Source: a virus. Taken from it: a stretch of 64,000 nucleotides of DNA. Shown in pieces: positions 7,566 through 16,249 of this stretch. The DNA lies in the IMG/VR virus record IMGVR_UViG_3300044530_001115, positions 1 through 64,000 of that record; one strand, written 5' to 3'. The position numbers were made by a program, and so were the translations under genes. Within the stretch, counting starts at the first letter, position 1. Each line of letters starts with the position of its first letter. Below the pieces are notes generated by a model that ran no database searches, was not told the origin of the DNA, and was given only the letters and a program-made list of their open reading frames with translations.

Positions 7566-7877
7566 TTACTCTTTCAGTTGGTATTCCCAACCATCTTCTT
7601 TTTTTATTGGTTTTATTTCTAAATCTAAAAATACTGCGTTTTGTTCACCCGCGTGTAATCCTAATATATTATAATCGTAAAACTCTTCTGCCTCACCATA
7701 AGTCATTAGGTCTCTCTCTTGTAGTATATTTAATATTCCTTGTTTGGAATATAACATCTTTCTTCCCGGAGAACCGAAGTCCTCAACTATCCCAACGATA
7801 GCACCTTCTAATCCATCCAATAGAACCGCACCTTCCGCGTATTCATCAATATCAACCGTTACTCTCAAGACGTTCAA
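7566..7877 (-). CDS. Conserved small phage protein
   Basis: 103 residues, soluble. Features are an opening strand (LRVTVDIDEYAEG), then AIVGIVEDFGSP, KQGILNIL, MTYGEAEEFYDYNI and GEQNAVFLD. This layout recalls a common uncharacterised phage family with the pattern Y-ILMxRD-MSYEEAxEYFxFN-GAY-GE. Function unknown. It overlaps 7852-8082 by 26 bases in another frame and is translated from the same minus-strand run. Confidence 0.82.
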   Translation of the reverse strand: MNVLRVTVDIDEYAEGAVLLDGLEGAIVGIVEDFGSPGRKMLYSKQGILNILQERDLMTYGEAEEFYDYNILGLHAGEQNAVFLDLEIKPIKKEDGWEYQLKE

Positions 7878-8082
7878 TTTTACGATTCAAATACCATAAT
7901 GCTTTTTTCATATCCTGAAGTTCTTTATCTGTATCTTTCTTACCTGCTCTTGCAACATATTTTACAACATTGAATATGTAAGCATCTTTATCAAGACCCC
8001 AAGCCTCACACACTTTTACAACCTCATACGGATTGTCTTGACCCCCGTAATGTTCCGGGTGGTTTACCATTTCTTTACTCAT
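7852..8082 (-). CDS. DUF3310 (SaV-like) protein
   Basis: 76 residues covering the whole short family: VNHPEHYGG near the start, EVVKVCEAWGLD, NVVKYVARAGKKD and a C-terminal helix KALWYLNRKIERL. DUF3310 proteins are very common in phages, sometimes labelled nucleotide kinases without biochemical proof. It overlaps 8079-8300 by 4 bases (ATGA arrangement), which points to translational coupling. Confidence 0.9.
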   Translation of the reverse strand: MSKEMVNHPEHYGGQDNPYEVVKVCEAWGLDKDAYIFNVVKYVARAGKKDTDKELQDMKKALWYLNRKIERLESNG

Positions 8083-8300
8083 AATTTTACTATATAATAT
8101 TTTCCTAACTTAATACTTTTTACATACCCATTTCTAACTGAGAATAAAGGTTTTGTTGTAACATTAACTCCAATCCCATTATTAAACCTAATAGACCATC
8201 CGGATGGTGACGTACTATATAAAATTGAGTACTTAAAAAACTTAATCACGGTCTGACTACAACGATAACCAATGTTATATGTTTTTTTAGACAGCCACAT
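8079..8300 (-). CDS. Small basic protein of unknown function
   Basis: 73 residues, rich in Lys, Tyr and Ser, predicted beta-rich, with no recognised motif. It overlaps its neighbours on both sides (4 bases with 7852-8082, 14 bases with 8287-8469), which supports translation in the operon despite its short length. Confidence 0.65.
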   Translation of the reverse strand: MWLSKKTYNIGYRCSQTVIKFFKYSILYSTSPSGWSIRFNNGIGVNVTTKPLFSVRNGYVKSIKLGKYYIVKL

Positions 8301-8469
8301 AATATCCTTGACTTAATTTACTTTCCTTAATATAACCTTCAGATATTAAAATATCTAATTGTTTTTTTGTTTCATCAATATCTTTTTTAATAATATACCT
8401 TGAAATATAACTAATGTGGATTGGTTGTCTTAACTTATCCATTAACGATTTAATCTGTCTTTTGTCCAT
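8287..8469 (-). CDS. Small winged-helix-like protein
   Basis: 60 residues. The order of helices (RQIKSLMDKLR, ISYISRYIIK, IDETKKQLDILISEGYIKE) followed by a terminal hairpin (KLSQGYYVAV) fits a minimal winged helix-turn-helix, so it may bind DNA. The stop overlaps the start of this gene's upstream neighbour 8469-9242 by one base (TAATG). DNA binding is inferred from the fold only. Confidence 0.7.
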   Translation of the reverse strand: MDKRQIKSLMDKLRQPIHISYISRYIIKKDIDETKKQLDILISEGYIKESKLSQGYYVAV

Positions 8470-9242
8470 TATGATAATAATTTTCTTGTAATTTTAACGC
8501 TTTGATTAATATATGATAATACTTTTCTTTTAAAGATTGGTACAAGTGTTTGTTCTAATGGAAACACATCACTACAAAATACTTCAAAAATTGGATAATC
8601 AACTTCATTGTTTTTTTCATAGGTTTTAGAAAATGTAGAGATAATTTCTGGGATTGTCAAACTATCCTGTTGTCCTTTGAAAATTAATTTTAGAGAGGTT
8701 TTTGTTTGTCCTTTGGTCTTATACACTTTTCTTGTAGTGTATTGCCAAATGTATAAATTATCGGGTTGCTTGTAATAAAAAAATCCGGATTTACTTTGTA
8801 GATTGTTTTTGTTTTTTTTCACAACAACCTCTATAGAGTCATAAACAATACTCCATATTGATTTTGCAAAATTGAAATAGTCGTGTAGTTGTGGTTGACT
8901 ATTTTTTAATATTTTATGATATTCAATTACTTCCTCATCATCTAAAATGGGGATGTCTTTAACCTTCAAATCGGATAACACTAGTTCATCGTCATTGGAT
9001 GTTAATTTTCTATCTACGTATAAGATTTTGTTTTGTGTGAGTAAGGTCTGTATATTACCCAAATGTAGTGAAAGTTCAATAAACATCGGGTAGACCTCCA
9101 TTCTCTCAAGATGTTTATTCATCTTTTGAAAGTAGTCCAATAAAACATACTGTTTTTGTTCGGCGTCGAGAATACCGTCAAATAACCAATCGGTATCCAT
9201 TATAAATCTATTTTTATTTTTCTGTTTCATTTCCATATTCAA
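8469..9242 (-). CDS. Conserved-looking phage protein of unknown function
   Basis: 257 residues, soluble, mixed alpha/beta. The N-terminal stretch NRFIMDTDWLFDG...LLDYFQKMNKHLE resembles a family of unknown phage proteins from aquatic Bacteroidota viruses, as far as memory allows. No catalytic motif is visible. The second half is Lys-rich (VVKKNKNNLQSK), which could fit nucleic-acid binding. First gene of the minus-strand run 8469 to 6145; the 42-base gap upstream has no clear promoter. Confidence 0.82.
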   Translation of the reverse strand: MNMEMKQKNKNRFIMDTDWLFDGILDAEQKQYVLLDYFQKMNKHLERMEVYPMFIELSLHLGNIQTLLTQNKILYVDRKLTSNDDELVLSDLKVKDIPILDDEEVIEYHKILKNSQPQLHDYFNFAKSIWSIVYDSIEVVVKKNKNNLQSKSGFFYYKQPDNLYIWQYTTRKVYKTKGQTKTSLKLIFKGQQDSLTIPEIISTFSKTYEKNNEVDYPIFEVFCSDVFPLEQTLVPIFKRKVLSYINQSVKITRKLLS

Positions 9243-9284
9243 TTATTTAAAATATACAGGAAAAGATTGGAAAAAGGAATAGTT

Positions 9285-10649
9285 TTAGTTAGTTCTCATA
9301 ATATAATAGGTTACCCCATTAACTTCTTCACTATCATATTGACCGTCATAACTATTCATAACACCCCAACCATCAGAGTCAACTAACCCTTGAGCTAAAG
9401 CGTCTTCATCTACATATTCCTTAAAGTCTAAACCATAGTTTTTAAGATAATCTAATGGGTCTCTTCTTACGTCTCTAACTAAACTCTGAACCATATTATC
9501 AATCATATCTTCACTTGGTTCAGTGTCAGGTTCAATATCATCTAATTCTTCTTGGAGAACCTGAATTTGATTATCTAAATCTTCTTCGTAGTCATAATAA
9601 TTCTCATCATCTGAGTCTAATTCAAGTTTTTGTTGTTCTAAATCTTCTATTTGTGACTCAATCTGTTCTATTCTTTCTTCTTGTTCCGAAGTCAATTCAT
9701 AATCGTCATCACTAAAATAACTATCAGGATAATCTCTAACTTGATATTCATAATCATCTTCAGCCATACTTACAATTGCATCAACATCCAAATAATCTTC
9801 AATAAATGATTCACTAAATCCATCAGCACCCACATCATCAACGTAATTTTTAGCATATTGTAACGCCGCATCATCCATCTCTTCTTCAGTTCCAACAGTA
9901 TATTCATTATTTTTGAAACCAGGTATTAAAACCTCAAATTGTTGTAAACCATAATGAGTATATCTTGGTTGTGGATACATCATATAGACATCCACATTAT
10001 TCTCTTCTAATTCATCAATTTCTGATTGTGTTTCATCAATAGCATCTTGCAACTCATAGGCTCTCTCATCATTATCATCAAGGTCATTATATTCTTCTTC
10101 CAAATCTTGGAGTTTACGTTGCAAGATTGTTAATTTTTCTTTGTCTTCATCTGATAATGGTTCAATCTCCCCATTATTAATTAAATTATCAAATAATGCA
10201 CGAGCCTTTTCTCCGGTTTCATCACCTTTTTCTAAAGCCCATTCATCATTCTCACGAAGAGATTCTTGTATAGTAAGTTTAGCATTTAATTCCTCTTTAT
10301 CTCTAAATCGTTCACGAGGACTATTAGAATCAGAAACCCAACTTTTAACTTTAGTGCCTGTTATATTAGAAACATTAGTATATGAGATATTTAAACTTCC
10401 ATCAACATATCCAACATTCCCTAAACTATCTGTTGGGGTACTAGATAGATTTAAATCTCCGGTTATCCATAATGGTTTACCTTGAAACTTTTTCATTTTA
10501 GTTATCGCTTTCCCGTGATAACTACCTAAAGACATTAATTGTATATATTCTTCAGGTGATATCTTATAATAATCACCCTCAACTTGTTCCTTGATTTGTT
10601 TTACAATCTGATGTAAATCTTTATTCGTTAAAACTATTTTATTACCCAT
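9285..10649 (-). CDS. Acidic coiled-coil protein with shared leader, candidate internal virion protein
   Basis: 454 residues from the ATG at 10649 (MGNKIVL); an upstream ATG at 10667 would place the leader inside the protein and overlap the promoter region. Residues 5-22 (IVLTNKDLHQIVKQIKEQ) are the shared leader, with a possible cleavage after E21. Residues 60-90 contain short beta-ladder repeats (LWITGDLNLSSTP, DGSLNISYTN). Two long acidic coiled coils follow near residues 185-220 and 320-375. The remainder is very rich in Asp, Glu and Tyr. A structural or scaffolding role inside the head is inferred. Confidence 0.85.
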   Translation of the reverse strand: MGNKIVLTNKDLHQIVKQIKEQVEGDYYKISPEEYIQLMSLGSYHGKAITKMKKFQGKPLWITGDLNLSSTPTDSLGNVGYVDGSLNISYTNVSNITGTKVKSWVSDSNSPRERFRDKEELNAKLTIQESLRENDEWALEKGDETGEKARALFDNLINNGEIEPLSDEDKEKLTILQRKLQDLEEEYNDLDDNDERAYELQDAIDETQSEIDELEENNVDVYMMYPQPRYTHYGLQQFEVLIPGFKNNEYTVGTEEEMDDAALQYAKNYVDDVGADGFSESFIEDYLDVDAIVSMAEDDYEYQVRDYPDSYFSDDDYELTSEQEERIEQIESQIEDLEQQKLELDSDDENYYDYEEDLDNQIQVLQEELDDIEPDTEPSEDMIDNMVQSLVRDVRRDPLDYLKNYGLDFKEYVDEDALAQGLVDSDGWGVMNSYDGQYDSEEVNGVTYYIMRTN

Positions 10650-10664
10650 ATTAATAAATATACA

Positions 10665-10672
10665 CAAAGATA
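10665..10672 (-). promoter_or_regulatory. TATCTTTG -7 box candidate
   Basis: TATCTTTG on the minus strand, 15 bases before the ATG at 10649. No good TTTG is found 19-20 bases upstream, so it is weaker than the promoters at 1812, 2759, 14525 and 16326. Confidence 0.4.
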
Positions 10673-10740
10673 TAAAATATATTTACATATTATCATTATA
10701 TATGATATTTATGGTTATAAACGTTTAAATAAAAATAATC

Positions 10741-10899
10741 ATGGGTTGCGGATGTAAAAACAAAGCACAACAAACACAAACGACACAACAATCAAGTCAA
10801 TCTCAAACTCTACAGCAGGTTCAGGCTCAAGCTCCAAAAACTCAGCCAATACAAGAATCTATTCGTAAAGTTGTTGAGAGATATTACACTAAAAAATAA
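10741..10899 (+). CDS. Small Gln/Thr-rich protein starting MGCGC
   Basis: 52 residues. It opens MGCGCKNKAQQ with a CxC pair, continues with a Gln/Thr/Ser-rich linker and ends in a charged helix (ESIRKVVERYYTKK). The ATG is preceded by an A-rich stretch, and a strong terminator follows at once (10921-10943), so the unit looks real despite its size. The CxC might bind a metal; lipidation is unlikely because there is no signal sequence. No family recognised. Confidence 0.75.
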   Translation: MGCGCKNKAQQTQTTQQSSQSQTLQQVQAQAPKTQPIQESIRKVVERYYTKK

Positions 10900-10920
10900 T
10901 ATTTTGTGTTTAAAAAAATA

Positions 10921-10943
10921 AAGGGACTTTTTGTCCCTTTTTT
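10921..10943 (+). terminator. Intrinsic terminator of the MGCGC gene
   Basis: AAGGGAC and GTCCCTT form a 7-bp stem around a TTTTT loop, followed by TTTTTT. It closes the 10741-10899 unit before the next plus-strand gene at 10992. Confidence 0.85.
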
Positions 10944-10991
10944 ATTTATAATTAAATTTAATTTGTATATCCTTTCATATAATTTAAAAAT

Positions 10992-11813
10992 ATGAAATAC
11001 GTAAATGAAAATTCAAACAAAGGGATTGTAAACCTGTTCGCGGACTTTTTAGTAAAAGAGATAAACAAAACCAATCAATACGATGTTGTTATTGAAGTTA
11101 CCGATTGTGGTAAATTTTTCATAGTCAATGGATTAACCAATTCAGATAAAATATTGGATATGGTAATTGTTAAAGAGGAATTCTATAAAGAATATCAACC
11201 TTTAATGGAACAATTTGGATATAAAATTTTAAATATTATCGATGTTATTATATATGACACTGAATTATCCAAAAAACCCGAATATATTTTTGATTTCCAT
11301 AATTCTTCACGACCAATATATCATTCATCTATAATGAACGATTTAATTGATAATCCCCAACCTAAATTCAATTCAATATCGTATAATAACAATAGATTAG
11401 AATACGAATTAGATTATTCTGAAGATGATACCTCTAATTTAAATTATTACACATACTCACCATTAAATATTTCATCGGAGTTTCCACACGGATATAGTTT
11501 AAGTATGGGTAGACAAGAGTTATACTATTCAGAATACATCTGTAATCAATTATTTAATGTACTACTAACAGACAAGTTAACTTTTAAATATTCTTCTGTT
11601 AAAGTGGATGAGGATAATCAAATTGACATTGTTAGTAATTCAATACATCCAAAAAAAGATATAATATCAATGGTGTTAGACGTGTTTGATTTTGATATGT
11701 TGATGTTTAACGATAAGATTAAGAATTATGATATTATTGAAGACACTACTTTGCCATTCGATAAAAAACCTTGGCTAACCAGAGATAAAATTAAAGACCT
11801 TATACTATTTTAA
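10992..11813 (+). CDS. Protein of unknown function
   Basis: 273 residues, soluble, acidic, without signal peptide or membrane segment. Distinctive stretches are DFHNSSRPIYHSS (about 101-113) and FPHGYSLSMGRQELYYSEYICNQL (about 159-182, conserved in appearance but unassigned). I could not match it to a known enzyme. It is a single plus-strand gene closed by a bidirectional terminator shared with the glutaredoxin gene. Confidence 0.82.
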   Translation: MKYVNENSNKGIVNLFADFLVKEINKTNQYDVVIEVTDCGKFFIVNGLTNSDKILDMVIVKEEFYKEYQPLMEQFGYKILNIIDVIIYDTELSKKPEYIFDFHNSSRPIYHSSIMNDLIDNPQPKFNSISYNNNRLEYELDYSEDDTSNLNYYTYSPLNISSEFPHGYSLSMGRQELYYSEYICNQLFNVLLTDKLTFKYSSVKVDEDNQIDIVSNSIHPKKDIISMVLDVFDFDMLMFNDKIKNYDIIEDTTLPFDKKPWLTRDKIKDLILF

Positions 11814-11817
11814 AAAG

Positions 11818-11841
11818 AAAATCCCCAATTAAGGGGATTTT
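11818..11841. terminator. Bidirectional terminator between convergent genes
   Basis: AAAATCCCC, loop AATTAA, GGGGATTTT, with T-runs on both strands. It sits between the plus-strand gene ending at 11813 and the minus-strand glutaredoxin gene ending at 11844. Confidence 0.85.
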
Positions 11842-11843
11842 TT

Positions 11844-12128
11844 TTATTTTTTAAAATGTTCTTTAATTATTTCAACACCTTCATCAATTTCATCAAAATC
11901 TCTTTCAGGTGCGTATAAATAACTTTTAGGTGATTCATCCGGAGATTCCACAATCATAAAAGCTGGGACAAATTCGTTTTCAGTTACTTCGACAAACATA
12001 TCATATTCATCTTTATGTTCATCAATATCTCTTATAACAAATCCAATATCATTTTTAATAAGTTGTTCCTTCATCATATCACAATAAGGACAACCTTTCA
12101 TAGTGAAAAGAATTAATAACTTATCCAT
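11844..12128 (-). CDS. Glutaredoxin
   Basis: 94 residues. The active-site CPYC is at residues 13-16 in the context LFTMKGCPYCDMM, and EFVPAFMIV supplies the conserved cis-proline region. Glutaredoxins reduce disulfides or glutathionylated proteins and supply electrons to ribonucleotide reductase. It overlaps the thioredoxin gene by 8 bases, so the two are co-translated. T4-like phages often carry one such protein (NrdC); having both side by side suggests a dedicated redox supply. Confidence 0.93.
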   Translation of the reverse strand: MDKLLILFTMKGCPYCDMMKEQLIKNDIGFVIRDIDEHKDEYDMFVEVTENEFVPAFMIVESPDESPKSYLYAPERDFDEIDEGVEIIKEHFKK

Positions 12129-12444
12129 TGATTAGGTTAGTCACTAATTGTTTAATTTGACTTTCCATTTGCATTCCCGGTTGAGAATAAACTTCTTTAC
12201 CATCTGAAAATGATTTAACCGTAGGAATTGCTCTAATACCTAATGAAGCAGCAAACTCTTTATTTTCTTCAACATTTAAGGTGAACAATTGAACTTCAGA
12301 GTTTTCGTTTCTAAATTCTTCAGAAACTTTTTCAAAAGCCGGTTTCATAACTTTACAAGGTCCACACCATGGAGCCCAAAAGTCAACCACTAATTTTTCA
12401 CCATTGTTAATTTTTTCTTGTAATAATTCTTGTGTAATTTCCAT
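12121..12444 (-). CDS. trxA: Thioredoxin
   Basis: 107 residues, full length. The WCGPC active site is at residues 26-30 (DFWAPWCGPCKVM), with the buried aspartate (D21) and the cis-proline AIPT motif near residue 77. It reduces protein disulfides in the cytoplasm and can donate electrons to ribonucleotide reductase. It lies upstream of and overlapping glutaredoxin, 3 bases from 12448-12768. Confidence 0.93.
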   Translation of the reverse strand: MEITQELLQEKINNGEKLVVDFWAPWCGPCKVMKPAFEKVSEEFRNENSEVQLFTLNVEENKEFAASLGIRAIPTVKSFSDGKEVYSQPGMQMESQIKQLVTNLING

Positions 12445-12447
12445 TTT

Positions 12448-12768
12448 TTAATCTTTTTTTGTTAATCTTTTTAATTGTAGTAATATAAAATCTACCACGT
12501 TTTGTTTATCCACCTTTGTTAAAATAAATATCTTGGTATGGGACTTTCGGAGTATTAAAATACCACTAGAGTCATATTCATATAATCTGTCCATAGGAAC
12601 AATCTTATATTCGTCATTCACAAAATTTTCAAACCATAACAAATGAGCTTTACTTAAAAACTTATCGGTATCTTCACTAGACATTGTAGGGTATAATTCT
12701 ACAATACTAGGATGTGCTCCAAACCTTTCCTTGAAGGTATCAATACAATGTTGTGGTATTTCTTTCAT
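12448..12768 (-). CDS. Small protein of unknown function
   Basis: 106 residues, soluble, predicted alpha/beta (helical N-terminus, then RLYEYDSSGILILRKSHTKIFILTKV strands and a basic C-terminal helix). No motif recognised. It sits one base downstream of the PcfJ-like gene and 3 bases upstream of thioredoxin, in one operon driven from 14525-14556. Confidence 0.78.
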   Translation of the reverse strand: MKEIPQHCIDTFKERFGAHPSIVELYPTMSSEDTDKFLSKAHLLWFENFVNDEYKIVPMDRLYEYDSSGILILRKSHTKIFILTKVDKQNVVDFILLQLKRLTKKD

Positions 12769-12769
12769 A

Positions 12770-14515
12770 TTAAAATCCTAATTCGTCGTCACCCCACATT
12801 TGAGCCGGTGCAACATTGTAATTATATGAATTTAATTTCATTATTGAATCGTTTTTCCAAGATAATCTCATTTCAGTACCATTTTTTCCTGTTTTTGTAA
12901 CCGAATATATTTCAACTTCTTTAGCAACCCAATCAGAAAACACTTTTCTACCCCCAAATTCGCCATCAATCTGTAAGATATCAAACAAATCCTCATATTG
13001 GTAAATTTTATTATCCAATTTAATTAATGCGTCATCCCAACTTTCATCCAATCTTTGATTAAATTTCCCCAAAGTTTGAACTCTCTCTAAATCAAACGTA
13101 TTATGTTGAGAAGGTAAAGTAATACGATATTCTATTGACGCTCTCTCTTCAGTATCACCCTGACCTCGTCTCATAGAGATTAGTAAAGAATCAACTCGTT
13201 TGATGTACGTTTTAACACAATTGTTTTGGAAGAACGACTCATTATTATATCGTTTGGATGTTAATAATACCTCCGGGAAATACGGACCATCTTTGGTTAA
13301 TATCGCCTCGTTAACCTTCTCAACAAAAGTTGGGTTGTAAATTCTTCTGAAGTCACCATTGGTATAATGATTAAACTTCTCAGACCAATCGTAGTGTTCT
13401 TGAGTAAATTCATCGTGAGTATTTGACTTCCATTTAATTGGTTCTAAATCTTTTAAAAATATATAAAATCTAAAGTGGTCACTGATTGTATGATAATCAA
13501 TTAACTTATTATAGTATAATTTATAAATCTCAAAAAAGTTTGAACGCTCCGATTTAGATAATCCACTACCATTCAAAACCCCCAAAGAAATTTTAGTTAA
13601 TGTTGTTGTTTCCAACAATTTTTTAATAAATTCTTCAGATTGATTTAGAATGAATTTCTCTCCAAAAAATTCACAAGACAAATCAAAATGACTACCATCT
13701 AAAAATCTATCAACCTGATGTAACATCTTCTTAACTTTATCCCCCTTCAAATTATGAACCCTCATTAAGGCATCAATATACTTATACTCACACTTAACCA
13801 AATCTTTCTTCTTTGGTTGAGGATAAGCGTCGGCAAGTTCAAACCAATTGTCAGGGTATTTGATTCCTTGAGCATCTAAGTATCGTCTATAAATTTTTTG
13901 TTCCGGTAATAATGTAGGATATTTTTCTGTTCCCGGAATTGAATTTACATACACAGAGACCACTTGGTTAACAATGGTTGGGACATCAATAGTTTTTTGT
14001 TCTTCAGAACTAAACGTGTCTCGTATCCATCTTCTTAACGTATTGATAGGGTCAGAATTAAATAATGTTCTTCTAATTCTTTTACGGCACTTTCTTTTTA
14101 AGTGGTAGTTATCCAACGTACCAGTATATAACGCGTTGGTCTTATGGTTGAATGTGATAAACTTACATTGAGTGCTAGTTTTAAACCATTTTGAGGTTAC
14201 CCTTCTTCGTCTGTTGTACCAAAACAACTTGAAGGTAATCTTATCACCCTCGGTTGTAACACACATAATTCTTCGTGTCATATCAACAGAAGCCATCGGG
14301 TTACCATAGTGCTCGTTAAATTTTTCTTCAGTATTGTAATCACCCTTCATATCAAAATGACCCCAAGGCGCACTACTACGAAATGGTGTTATCATACCAC
14401 CAAATACGTCAATCTCTTCTTCCTGTTTAGTTATAATACGATTGGTGTCGGAGTATTCATATACCCGATATTCTTTTCTAGTAAGGTTAAATAATTCTTC
14501 TCTCATACAACACAA
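12770..14515 (-). CDS. PcfJ-like protein
   Basis: 581 residues. The C-terminal part (about 420-510) carries NNCVKTYIKRVDSLLISMRRG, then EYRITL and VQTLGKFNQ-L, the order of the PcfJ-like domain (HxCV-xY...I..lR, then a beta pair and Q-G-xN). PcfJ-like proteins are known from conjugative plasmids and many phages, but their biochemistry is unknown. The N-terminal half is basic and aromatic, with an RRRVTSKWF stretch and a run of basic residues (KRKCRKRIRR) that suggests nucleic-acid contact. It is first in the operon leading to thioredoxin and glutaredoxin. Confidence 0.8.
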   Translation of the reverse strand: MCCMREELFNLTRKEYRVYEYSDTNRIITKQEEEIDVFGGMITPFRSSAPWGHFDMKGDYNTEEKFNEHYGNPMASVDMTRRIMCVTTEGDKITFKLFWYNRRRRVTSKWFKTSTQCKFITFNHKTNALYTGTLDNYHLKRKCRKRIRRTLFNSDPINTLRRWIRDTFSSEEQKTIDVPTIVNQVVSVYVNSIPGTEKYPTLLPEQKIYRRYLDAQGIKYPDNWFELADAYPQPKKKDLVKCEYKYIDALMRVHNLKGDKVKKMLHQVDRFLDGSHFDLSCEFFGEKFILNQSEEFIKKLLETTTLTKISLGVLNGSGLSKSERSNFFEIYKLYYNKLIDYHTISDHFRFYIFLKDLEPIKWKSNTHDEFTQEHYDWSEKFNHYTNGDFRRIYNPTFVEKVNEAILTKDGPYFPEVLLTSKRYNNESFFQNNCVKTYIKRVDSLLISMRRGQGDTEERASIEYRITLPSQHNTFDLERVQTLGKFNQRLDESWDDALIKLDNKIYQYEDLFDILQIDGEFGGRKVFSDWVAKEVEIYSVTKTGKNGTEMRLSWKNDSIMKLNSYNYNVAPAQMWGDDELGF

Positions 14516-14524
14516 TTAAGAATA

Positions 14525-14556
14525 CAAAGATAATACAATAATCTTAGTTATACAAA
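14525..14556 (-). promoter_or_regulatory. Bacteroidota-type promoter TTTG-N20-TATCTTTG
   Basis: On the minus strand TTTG (plus-strand 14553-14556) and TATCTTTG (14525-14532) are separated by 20 bases, upstream of 12770-14515. It probably drives the PcfJ-like, thioredoxin and glutaredoxin genes. Confidence 0.75.
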
Positions 14557-14847
14557 TTAGTTAAGAGAAAAGTGTGCAAATTCTGTGTGATAAATTATGG
14601 ACTTAATCTTATCCATATCAACCTCATCGTTTTGAGATTGTTTAAGTGATACAACAATAGATATGATTTGTTTTTGAGTTAAAGAAACGTCCTCTCCGTT
14701 CTCAACGTTATCTAATGATTGTTGTTTTACTCTATCGTAGAAGTCATCCTTTAAAACATCCCCAATCAACTGAATTAAGTCGTTGGGGTTGTTGTTAAAG
14801 AAAGTTTTAAATTGATTAATGTAGATTTCAACGTCAACATTTTTCAT
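14557..14847 (-). CDS. Small helical protein of unknown function
   Basis: 96 residues, acidic, predicted all-helical; opens MKNVDVEIYINQFKTFF and has no cysteine. No family recognised. It is 25 bases downstream of the 14873-16249 gene and probably on the same transcript; the promoter at 14525-14556 starts directly after its stop codon. Confidence 0.75.
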   Translation of the reverse strand: MKNVDVEIYINQFKTFFNNNPNDLIQLIGDVLKDDFYDRVKQQSLDNVENGEDVSLTQKQIISIVVSLKQSQNDEVDMDKIKSIIYHTEFAHFSLN

Positions 14848-14872
14848 TTTGTATGGTGTTTAAATATTAATA

Positions 14873-16249
14873 CTAGTCAAAATAATAGAATCCCATTCCT
14901 TCGTCTGTCAATCTCTCCTTTAATTTTGGTGGGATTTCAACATTTGGGTTACTATCTTTTAAATTGATAAACGCTAAATCAGTTAAGTTGATTAAACATT
15001 CAGGTAAAGATTTTAAATCTTTGTTATTTGGTAGAGCCAAGAAATTCAATTCTTTTAATTCACAAACTGAACTTGGAATAGTTCTACAAATTTTCTCTAA
15101 TTTTAATGCTTGTAGGTTTTTAAATCTACCGATTGATTCCGGAACATCTAAAGCAATATTCTCATTTGATTTATTACTGATTAATAATCTAACAATCGTA
15201 TCAGGTAAACTTTCAAACAATTCATCAAAACCATATAACGCAACAAATTTACCTGCCGCATTATCAGGATAAGAAATATCCACAACATCACTTGTACCAG
15301 CTTTAACTAATCCTTTAGCAAATTCAGGTTTGAAGAAATCTTTAAGTTCCGACATAGGACCATTCAAGTATTCAACCAAGTTAATTTGTCTGTCCGTTCT
15401 ATCCATATATTGATTAGATGGGAAGTGGAATTGGTATCTTTCTTTTGGTAAACCGGTTTTTAAACCAACCTCACCTTTATCGTCATTAGGGAATACAACA
15501 TATAATGGACCATCTTTAATATATCCGTTGAAGTAAGTTAAACCAGGTGATGATGTACACCATCTTGATTCTCCTTGGTCATATTCGTGGAATCCACCGT
15601 AATAAACCGCAGCGTCTTTTCCTACTTCACCTTTATCAGAGATTCTAATCATAGTCCAATTTGGACCTTCCCATACAATCTCACCACCTGCGTGATTAAA
15701 TCCTTCTCGGGTCTTCTTAGCTACCTTCTTCTCTAATTCTTTTTGTTTTTTCTCCGGCATTACGAACTCATCCAATAATTTGAATAACTCAGCAGCAGTT
15801 ATTTTGTTAATATCTCTCGCCTCTTGAGGTAAGTATTGTTTAACTTTTTCGTATTTTCTTAAGTCAGAAGTTACTTTATATAAATCCTCCAAGAATAATC
15901 TTCTATACTCTTGAGCGGCCTTTTTATATTCAGGTGTTCCCGGTTCTAAACCAGCATTCTCATCGGTAAATACCGGTTTTATGAAGTTTTTAAGTAGCCA
16001 TTGAGAGTATTTCCCAACTTTAACTTTTTCCATATCCTTTAAAGAAATAGTGTCAATATCCATTCCTTCAGGAACGATTGTGGTTGGGTCAGCAAGTATA
16101 ATAGCCTTTAATGTTTCAAAATCCATCGCCCCTTTAGGTTTCTCACCCGGTCTTGTTGGCTTGTCAGAAGGTTTTACCAATTTGTCATATAACACTTGGA
16201 AACGCGATTGTTCTGTAATTAAAGTTGATAATGTGTTAGTTAGTCTCAT
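14873..16249 (-). CDS. Multidomain protein: leader, WCTSSP domain, C-terminal leucine-rich repeats
   Basis: 458 residues. The first 14 residues (MRLTNTLSTLITEQ) form a short leader ending I-T-E-Q, a possible prohead-protease site. The middle (about 185-320) has GGEIVWEGPNWTMIRI, SRWCTSSPGL, GPLYVVFP and YQFHFPSNQYMD, a set seen, from memory, in uncharacterised large-phage proteins. Residues 355-450 contain about four leucine-rich repeats (ALKLEKICRTIPSSVCELKELNFLAL type) that would bind a protein. The leader suggests it is packaged or virion-bound. Both promoter types precede it (16261-16275 and 16326-16356). Confidence 0.83.
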   Translation of the reverse strand: MRLTNTLSTLITEQSRFQVLYDKLVKPSDKPTRPGEKPKGAMDFETLKAIILADPTTIVPEGMDIDTISLKDMEKVKVGKYSQWLLKNFIKPVFTDENAGLEPGTPEYKKAAQEYRRLFLEDLYKVTSDLRKYEKVKQYLPQEARDINKITAAELFKLLDEFVMPEKKQKELEKKVAKKTREGFNHAGGEIVWEGPNWTMIRISDKGEVGKDAAVYYGGFHEYDQGESRWCTSSPGLTYFNGYIKDGPLYVVFPNDDKGEVGLKTGLPKERYQFHFPSNQYMDRTDRQINLVEYLNGPMSELKDFFKPEFAKGLVKAGTSDVVDISYPDNAAGKFVALYGFDELFESLPDTIVRLLISNKSNENIALDVPESIGRFKNLQALKLEKICRTIPSSVCELKELNFLALPNNKDLKSLPECLINLTDLAFINLKDSNPNVEIPPKLKERLTDEGMGFYYFD

